In this document: piece by piece, positions 30,740-35,787 of the stretch | Position numbering within the stretch: the first letter of the stretch is position 1 | Layout of the letters: every line of letters starts with the position of its first letter | Assembly (NCBI GenBank): GCA_017883025.1 | Contig: JADGOH010000044.1 | Location: 1 to 35,787, forward strand | Length of the DNA: 35,787 nucleotides | From: Acidimicrobiales bacterium | Lineage (GTDB): Bacteria > Actinomycetota > Acidimicrobiia > Acidimicrobiales > RAAP-2 | Direction: 5' to 3' | Made by a program: the position numbers and the translations under genes | Notes under the pieces: model-generated | What the model was told of the DNA's origin: nothing | Database searches by the model: none | The model's input: the letters and a program-made list of their open reading frames with translations, nothing else

Positions 30740-30752
30740 GGCAGGCAACCTA
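30740..30752 (-). promoter_or_regulatory. Leaderless-type -10 element for the fucosidase gene
   Basis: Minus strand TAGGTT (30752-30747) precedes GTG 30739 by seven bases. There is no ribosome site, which supports this GTG as the start. Confidence 0.45.
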
Positions 30753-30938
30753 CCGGCACCATGCCGCCCGTGCCGGTACGGGCGTCGGGGCGCGTATCCG
30801 TGGCACACGACCCCTCGGGCTGGCATGCTGCTGGCACGACGCCGGCCCCGGGGGAACCGCCCGGTCGTGACCACGTGGCCCCGGCCACCGGTGACGACCC
30901 ACGGCGGACGGGGCGGGCAGACAAGGGGGAGGACCGGA

Positions 30939-32588
30939 ATGGCAGCACGCGGCATGGACCGCCGGACATTCCTCGGCCGGAGCGCGGCGGCGGGTGGCGT
31001 GCTGGCGCTGGGGGGCACTGCGGCCACCGCGTTGTCCGGCTGCTCGTCGGACACCGGTGCGACACCTGCCACGACGGGGGCGTCCGCCGCGGGCAGGCCC
31101 ACCCGCGGCGGCTCCCTGACGGTCGCGACCATGGCCGAGATCGACGGCTTCTCACCGTCGCAGAACCGATGGGACACCAACGGACTGCTGTACGCCAACA
31201 CCGTCTACGACCCCCTGATGGCCGTGGCCGTGGACGGCACCATCCAGCCGTACCTGGCGCGGTCACTGACGCCCAACGCCACCTACGACCAGTGGACGCT
31301 CACGCTCCGGCCGGGCGTCGTCTTCCACGACGGCTCGGCGCTGACCGCCACGGTGGTCAGGAACAACTTCGCCGCCCTGCAGTCGTCCGCCCTGACCGGC
31401 GGCGCGCTCAAGGGGGTGTCGTCGGTCACCACGCCCGACGACCGCACCGTGGTGTTCGCCCTGACGGCGCCGACGACCGGGTTTGCCGCAGCGCTCACCA
31501 CCCAGGCCGGCTACATCGTCGCCCAGTCCACGCTCGACCGCCCGACGGCGCCGCCGGTCGGGACCGGACCGTTCGTGTACGTCGAGTGGCAGCCCAACGG
31601 GCACTTTTCCGCGACACGGAACCCGCACTACTGGCAGGCCGGGCTCCCCTACCTCGACCGGATCACCTTTCGGCCGGTCCCCGACACGACCCAGCGCGAG
31701 GACTCCCTCAAGACGGGCGCCGTCGACGCCATCGTGTCGATCGACCCGCAGACCTACCAGCAGTTCCACGGCACCCCCGGCTACGAGGCACTGATCCAGA
31801 CGTCGCCCGTGGTCGGCTCGCCGACCATGGGGTTCATCCTCCTGAACTGCGCGCGGCCGCCAACCGACGACGCCCGGGTCCGCCTGGCGCTGGCCAAGGC
31901 CACCGATCAGCGGGCCGTCCAGAAGGTGTTCGGCGACGGGACGATCGAGACGATCAACGGGATGTTCCTGCCCGACTCGCCCTACTACAGCCCCACCGGC
32001 TATCCGGCCCACGACCCGGGCGGGGCAGCCTCGCTCATCCGCGAGTACACGAGCCAGCACGGGCCGCCGGTCATCGAGCTGAGCACGACACCCGACCCCC
32101 GCATCACCCAACTCGTCCAGGTCATCCAGCAGATGTGGTCCCGGGTGGGCGTCCAGTCGACCATCACGATCGTCCAGCAGGCCGACGCCATCGTCAACCT
32201 GTTGACGGGCAAGTTCCAGGCGGTCCCCTCGGCGCAGTTCGGCGCGGTCGACCCCGGCCTCAACTATCCGTGGCTCAGCACGACCACGGTCCAGCCGATC
32301 GGAACCATCGGGCTCAACTTCGCCCGCAACTCCGACCCGGCCGTCGAGGCGGCGCTGCTGGAGGGGCGGTCGACGACCGATCGCTCCGCCCGGGTGAACG
32401 CCTATCGGACGGTCAACGAGCGCCTGGCGAGGGATCTGCCGTACCTGTGGATCGGACGGGACGTGTTCCCCTTCGCCGCCTCGACCCGCGTCCGGGGGAT
32501 CACCCAGCGGCGACTGCCCGACGGCAAGCCGGGCTACGCCTACAACGAGGGCGTGTTCTTTCCTGCGGTGCTCTGGCTCGGGAGCTGA
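30939..32588 (+). CDS. Tat-exported ABC substrate-binding lipoprotein (SBP_bac_5 family)
   Basis: A 549-residue solute-binding protein. The N-terminus has a twin-arginine signal (MDRRTFLGRS, residues 6-15) ending in lipobox ALSGC with Cys35, so it is exported folded and lipid-anchored. Family signatures: ANTVYDPLMAVAVDGTIQPYLARSL (about 85-110), WTLTLRPGVVFHDGSALTATVVRNNF (about 117-142) and VGTGPFVYVEWQPNGHFSATRNPHYW (about 207-232). ATG 30939 sits behind AAGGGGGAGGA; ATG 30954 is a possible start too. As with the protein at 1-1871, no permease or ATPase gene adjoins it. Ligand unknown (peptide or oligosaccharide). Sequence similarity to the first binding protein is only at family level by eye. 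Confidence 0.92.
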   Translation: MAARGMDRRTFLGRSAAAGGVLALGGTAATALSGCSSDTGATPATTGASAAGRPTRGGSLTVATMAEIDGFSPSQNRWDTNGLLYANTVYDPLMAVAVDGTIQPYLARSLTPNATYDQWTLTLRPGVVFHDGSALTATVVRNNFAALQSSALTGGALKGVSSVTTPDDRTVVFALTAPTTGFAAALTTQAGYIVAQSTLDRPTAPPVGTGPFVYVEWQPNGHFSATRNPHYWQAGLPYLDRITFRPVPDTTQREDSLKTGAVDAIVSIDPQTYQQFHGTPGYEALIQTSPVVGSPTMGFILLNCARPPTDDARVRLALAKATDQRAVQKVFGDGTIETINGMFLPDSPYYSPTGYPAHDPGGAASLIREYTSQHGPPVIELSTTPDPRITQLVQVIQQMWSRVGVQSTITIVQQADAIVNLLTGKFQAVPSAQFGAVDPGLNYPWLSTTTVQPIGTIGLNFARNSDPAVEAALLEGRSTTDRSARVNAYRTVNERLARDLPYLWIGRDVFPFAASTRVRGITQRRLPDGKPGYAYNEGVFFPAVLWLGS

Positions 32589-32634
32589 CGCGGCGGGGGC
32601 GACCGGGCGCGTCCCGCTCGACGGGGGTTCGCCG

Positions 32635-32646
32635 TACGCTGGACCC
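32635..32646 (+). promoter_or_regulatory. Leaderless-type -10 element upstream of a short ORF pair
   Basis: TACGCT (32635-32640) is followed by six bases and ATG 32647, exactly as at several annotated gene starts in this window. Confidence 0.4.
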
Positions 32647-32673
32647 ATGAGGCGACAGGACCAGCCACGATGA
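32647..32673 (+). CDS. Possible 8-residue leader peptide
   Basis: ATG 32647 opens an eight-codon frame (MRRQDQPR) whose TGA overlaps ATG 32670 of the next small ORF by ATGA. The leaderless -10 before it and the stop-start overlap suggest a translated leader coupled to the downstream gene. With so few codons this could be chance. Confidence 0.25.
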   Translation: MRRQDQPR

Positions 32674-32825
32674 GCGGATGCGGGGCGGCCGACGCCCGGA
32701 AGCTGGACCAGTGTGAGTGCGACCTGCCTCCGGGTCACCCGCCGCCCCACCGGTGTGAGGACTGCGGGCGGTCCTGGCTCGAGCCGGGCGCACCGGCCGC
32801 ACGGGCCGCAGAACTGCAGCCCTGA
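32670..32825 (+). CDS. Small zinc-ribbon-like protein
   Basis: A 51-residue ORF with Cys and His in knuckle-like order: CECDLPPGHPPPHRCEDCGRSW (Cys15, Cys17, His22, His26, Cys28, Cys31). The C-x-C...H...C-x2-C layout suggests one bound zinc. The rest is Ala/Pro-rich. It is too short for codon statistics to decide, but the arrangement is hard to get by chance and is preceded by a coupled mini-ORF and leaderless -10. It has no visible link to the binding-protein gene 81 bases upstream. Confidence 0.4.
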   Translation: MSGCGAADARKLDQCECDLPPGHPPPHRCEDCGRSWLEPGAPAARAAELQP

Positions 32826-33452
32826 CGAAGTCGGCGGGCTGCCGGGTCCGTCGCGCCGCCACGACTCGACGACCGGTTGGGAAGTGGTGGGCCATGACGA
32901 CGCCCAGGCACCCGCCCACCGCGCCTCACCGGAACGCATGATGACGGCGGCCCGCGGGAACTTGCCTCCCAGCCGCCTCGATGAGCGCCTCCGAGCCGGC
33001 GCTGCGGGAGATCCTGGCGATCCGCGCACGGCCGCAAACGTCGACGCCACGGTGATCAGGCGGAGCTGCCGATCCGCCGCGCGCCGGCACGGGACCTGGA
33101 GGGAACTGGTCCGGCACCCGTCGCCGGCGGTGCGCGCACCGGCCCGGAACCAGAGGTCTCGGGCCGCGGTCGTCGTCGTCCTCGACAGTGCCGGCCCCGG
33201 GACAGCGATCGGGAACGTGACCACGTCGCACCACCGTGGCTGCGTCCGAGGACTCCTCAGCGTGGGGAGCACACCACCTGGGGTCACTGCCCGTGACTGC
33301 TCGCAACTCTCCCTCCGATCAGTACCAGGCCCGCCCGTGCAATTGGTCCTGCCCCGAGTGCACCGATGGTGGTTCAGCAGTCGCTTCTGATCGGAATCAA
33401 TGCAAGGCTGGGGATCCGGCGGGAGCGGCGTCCCGACGAGGGGAAGGCGTGC
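32826..33452. other. Gene-poor stretch with no confident coding sequence
   Basis: Roughly 630 bases in which all frames lack protein-like composition: Arg/Pro/Ser-rich translations, no ribosome sites, no domain motifs. A plus-strand frame (32713-33390) stays open but reads as non-coding and overlaps the small zinc-ribbon ORF in another frame. It may be a decayed gene or a long leader for the phosphoesterase. Base composition becomes less GC-rich after about 33280. Confidence 0.4.
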
Positions 33453-34664
33453 ATGAGGATTCCGAAGAGCATCGTCCTGGTGGTCGTCGCCGCGCTCGCC
33501 GGTGCCACGCTCGCCACCGGCGGGGTCGCCGGAGCGAAGGGCACCAGGCTCAAGAAGCCCGGTGCACCCACGTCGCTCGTCGTCACGCCCCTCGATGCGG
33601 CGATCACGGCGTCCTGGTCGGCCCCTGCCTCTGACGGGGGTTCTGCCGTCATCGGCTATCGGGTGGCCGCCACCCCCGGCAGCGCGACCTGTATCACCGC
33701 GGCGACCACCTGCACGGTGACCGGACTCACCAACGGCAAGAAGTACACCGTGAAGGTCAGCGCAGTCAATGGTGTGGGCCAGGGCAAGGCAGTCAAGCAG
33801 ACCAAGGTCGTTCCGGTTCCAAGGAACACGTACTGCGGCACGAAGCACGGCGCTCCGACCACCTCCAAACTGATGGTCATCTACGAGGAGAACACCGACG
33901 CCACCTCCATCTACGGCTCACGACTGGCCCCGAACATCAACAGGTACGCCGCTGAGTGTGGATCGGCCCAGAACTATCAGACACTGACCCATCCGTCGCT
34001 GCCGAACTACCTGGCCTCCACCTCTGGACTGCCCTACGCCGCGTCCCCCTGGACGAGTGACTGCGACCCCGGTGGCACCTGCCTCACCGGCAACGACAAC
34101 ATCTTCCATCAGGTCGGGGCATCGGGCTGGAAGGCGTTTGCGGAATCGATGTCGGGCGACTGCTCCACCAGCGGCACCGCCTACGCCTCCAAGCACAACC
34201 CCGCCGAGTACTACACCGACGTGAGCCCCCAGTGCCCCGTGAACGACGTGCCGATGGGGACGACGGCCTCAGGTGCCCTGCACGACGACGTGGTGAGGGG
34301 CGCACTGCCGACATTCGCAACGGTCACGCCGAACCTCGGCAACGACATGCACGACGGGACGAGACGGCACGCCGTCCGGCAGGGCGACACGTGGCTGGCG
34401 GGATGGATGGACCAGATCGTCGCCGGACCCGACTACCAGTCAGGGCGTCTGACGGTGCTCATCGTCTGGGACGAAGGGGGGGGCGGTAGCGCCCCCAACA
34501 CCGTGGCGATGATCGCGATCTCCCCCTACGTCGTCCCCGGCACCACGTCATCGACCTACCTCACCCACTACTCCGTGCTGAAGGCCGCCGAGGACGTGGC
34601 TCACGTGCCTGAGCTTGGTGGGGCCGCCACCGCCGACAGCCTGCGGGCGGCGTTCGGATTCTGA
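33453..34664 (+). CDS. Secreted fibronectin type III plus phosphoesterase-domain protein
   Basis: A 403-residue exported protein. Signal peptide about 1-28. A fibronectin type III domain spans about 37-122 (GAPTSLVVTPLDAAITASWSAP to VSAVNGVGQG). From about 138 a phosphoesterase/AcpA-like domain follows, with KLMVIYEENTD, THPSLPNYLASTSG (about 179-192), VTPNLGNDMHDG (about 291-302) and LTVLIVWDEGGGG (about 333-345); the E-E-N, H-P-S, N-D-x-H-D-G and D-E residues are the expected metal and active-site positions. Start ATG 33453 follows GGGGAAGG. It is paralogous to and convergent with the next gene. A phosphatase or phospholipase C-type action is likely; substrate unknown. Confidence 0.85.
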   Translation: MRIPKSIVLVVVAALAGATLATGGVAGAKGTRLKKPGAPTSLVVTPLDAAITASWSAPASDGGSAVIGYRVAATPGSATCITAATTCTVTGLTNGKKYTVKVSAVNGVGQGKAVKQTKVVPVPRNTYCGTKHGAPTTSKLMVIYEENTDATSIYGSRLAPNINRYAAECGSAQNYQTLTHPSLPNYLASTSGLPYAASPWTSDCDPGGTCLTGNDNIFHQVGASGWKAFAESMSGDCSTSGTAYASKHNPAEYYTDVSPQCPVNDVPMGTTASGALHDDVVRGALPTFATVTPNLGNDMHDGTRRHAVRQGDTWLAGWMDQIVAGPDYQSGRLTVLIVWDEGGGGSAPNTVAMIAISPYVVPGTTSSTYLTHYSVLKAAEDVAHVPELGGAATADSLRAAFGF

Positions 34665-34743
34665 TTGGTACCGGCCGGCGCCGAGGAGGCCCACGGTCGG
34701 CGATGTGCTGCGGTGGCCGCCCGAGCGCTCACCTGGACCGGGG

Positions 34744-34771
34744 CGGTTCGGGCCTGGCCCCAGCCCGACCG
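34744..34771. terminator. Candidate hairpin between the convergent phosphoesterase genes
   Basis: CGG-T-TCGGGC (34744-34753) pairs with GCCCGA-CCG (34763-34771), a nine-pair stem with one bulged base and a nine-base loop. It lies in the 236-base convergent gap, where no gene is seen, and could serve both strands. Confidence 0.35.
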
Positions 34772-34900
34772 TTCGACCGGAACGGAGTAGCTCACCACGA
34801 TCGAGCGCGACGGCCGGAAGGCGCACGTAGCGAGTGCGGAGGACGGCGACGATCAGCAGCCATACGGCCACCAACCAGACGCCCGCCAGCGGAGCGGACC

Positions 34901-35787
34901 TCAGAGCCCGAACGCGCTGCGCAAACCGGGAGAGGCGGCGGCGTTGTTCAATGGCGCCACCCCGGCATTGTCCGACAGCCACCGCGACAGGCTGTAGTGG
35001 TTGAACGCCCCGGTCACGACCTTGCCGCTGAGTGCCTGGTTGACGACGACGAAGGCGACATTGTTGCCTGCGGAGAAATCGTCTTCGTCCGTCGTGATGA
35101 CGATGGTGAGATTGCCCGAGGCGTAGTCGGAACCGGCCTGCAGCTTCGGAATCCAGTTCTGCAGAAACGCATCGGCCTGGGCGTCCGTGCCCTTGTCCCC
35201 GTCATCGTTCAGGTTCGGGGTGATGAGTCCGGTCACCGGGAGGTTGCCGGTGGTGATGTCACCCTGCAGGGCGGTCAGGGGCACGTCGTTCGCCAGGCAA
35301 TTGGCGCGGCTGACGCCGTTCGTCCAGTAGGGCCACGGGCCGTGCCTCGGGACGTAGGCAGTCGACCCCTGCGTGGTGGTGCAGTTCTTGGGCATCGACT
35401 CCTCGTAGGCCTTGGCCGTCTTGCCGGCATCGAGTGTCTCGTCCCACACGGTGCGGCTGGTGGCCGCAGTGGGACCACAACCGACCGGGCAGTAGCCGGG
35501 GACTCCGTAGGTACTGCCCCCGAAGACCGCCAGGTAGTTCGGCAGGCTCGGGTGTCCGACCGACTTGTAGTTGGTCGCCTTGCCGTAGGTGGCTCCGAGG
35601 CTGGCGAGGTACGGCATCTGGGAGAACGTTTCCGCCTGGGAATCGTTCTCCTCCATGATGACGATGACCTTGCCCACGGCCGATGCATCGGTGCCACGTG
35701 GCGTGTCCGAAATCGCCGCTCGGGCTGACGAGGCAGCCGGGACACTCCACAGGGTTGCCGCCACGACGGCCACCGCCAGACCTGATG
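34901..35787 (-). CDS. Secreted phosphoesterase-domain protein, N-terminus cut by window edge
   Basis: At least 295 residues. The frame is open to the right edge: the signal peptide (SGLAVAVVAATLWSVPAASSARA) is only partly inside, and GTG 35773 need not be the true start. The domain matches that of the convergent gene: GKVIVIMEENDSQ, GHPSLPNYLAVFGGSTYG, NDVPLTALQGDI, ITPNLNDDGDKGTDAQAD and LTIVITTDEDDFSAGNNV. There is no fibronectin domain. Differences from the paralogue are the D-D-G-D-K-G-T loop in place of N-D-M-H-D-G and D-E-D-D in place of D-E-G-G, suggesting changed metal binding or substrate. Likely an exported phosphatase-like hydrolase. Confidence 0.85.
   Translation of the reverse strand, partial: SGLAVAVVAATLWSVPAASSARAAISDTPRGTDASAVGKVIVIMEENDSQAETFSQMPYLASLGATYGKATNYKSVGHPSLPNYLAVFGGSTYGVPGYCPVGCGPTAATSRTVWDETLDAGKTAKAYEESMPKNCTTTQGSTAYVPRHGPWPYWTNGVSRANCLANDVPLTALQGDITTGNLPVTGLITPNLNDDGDKGTDAQADAFLQNWIPKLQAGSDYASGNLTIVITTDEDDFSAGNNVAFVVVNQALSGKVVTGAFNHYSLSRWLSDNAGVAPLNNAAASPGLRSAFGL

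Noticed and set aside
31263-33848. Very long minus-strand open frame (861 codons) opposite the Tat lipoprotein
   Set aside because: Composition is Arg/Gly/Asp-rich without domains and it runs through three unrelated plus-strand features; typical of high-GC antisense frames.
1-35787. Mobile element or prophage
   Set aside because: No transposase, integrase, phage structural gene, terminal repeats or tRNA attachment site was found; composition is uniform apart from short AT-rich promoters.

Overview
The window is about 70% G+C and gene-dense. It encodes some 35 proteins and shows no rRNA, tRNA, CRISPR array, transposase, integrase or phage gene. The organism is most likely a high-GC actinobacterium, possibly a member of the Acidimicrobiia (inference). 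Supporting signs are GTG starts, four-base ATGA/GTGA gene overlaps, a DUF1918 protein, a DUF1345-like protein, mycobacterial-type CxxHxxC ferredoxin chemistry, and many starts preceded by TANNNT-N6/7-RTG, the signature of leaderless mRNAs. The content looks like chromosomal accessory metabolism.

Layout. 1-1871 (-): lipoprotein substrate-binding protein of a peptide-type ABC importer, cut by the left edge. 2173-2604 (+): CBS-pair protein. 2637-5277 (-): exported protein, histidine kinase and OmpR-type regulator. 5354-9801 (-): a tightly overlapping set of two exported low-complexity proteins, ApbE flavin transferase, ferric-reductase-like membrane protein, NuoF-like flavoprotein and 3Fe-4S-type ferredoxin. 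Together these read as a route carrying NAD(P)H electrons across the membrane. 9972-11925 (+): saccharopine-dehydrogenase-like reductase and a membrane protein. 11945-14263: divergent Coq4-like protein and cytochrome P450. 14435-15577 (-): secreted ScyD-like propeller protein. 15857-17821 (-): diiron oxygenase-like protein, SCP2-like protein and ferredoxin with a zinc-ribbon-like tail. 18001-21304 (-): MarR regulator, FAH-family hydrolase, extradiol dioxygenase and catalase-like protein, which form a ring-cleavage set. 21516-22455 (-): TetR regulator and DUF1330 protein, divergent from a haloalkane dehalogenase (22550-23431). 23453-25758 (-): DHA2-type exporter and TetR regulator. 25833-29244 (+): apparently frameshifted lipoprotein, TMEM175-like channel, RHH-like protein, phosphodiester glycosidase-like lipoprotein and DUF1918 protein. 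29288-30739 (-): GH29 fucosidase, divergent from a Tat-exported peptide-binding lipoprotein (30939-32588). 32647-35787: a small zinc-ribbon-like ORF, a gene-poor stretch, and two convergent secreted phosphoesterase paralogues, the second cut by the right edge.

How the parts fit. Several blocks are redox modules, namely the flavin/heme/ferredoxin set, the P450, and the diiron protein with its ferredoxin. Others are catabolic modules, each with its own regulator (MarR ring cleavage, TetR dehalogenase, TetR exporter). Candidate operators were found by eye at all three regulators. The two least-described units are the flavin electron-export set, which has no recognisable FMN-binding acceptor protein, and the diiron/SCP2-like/ferredoxin operon. 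All assignments come from reading motifs by eye; no database search was run.
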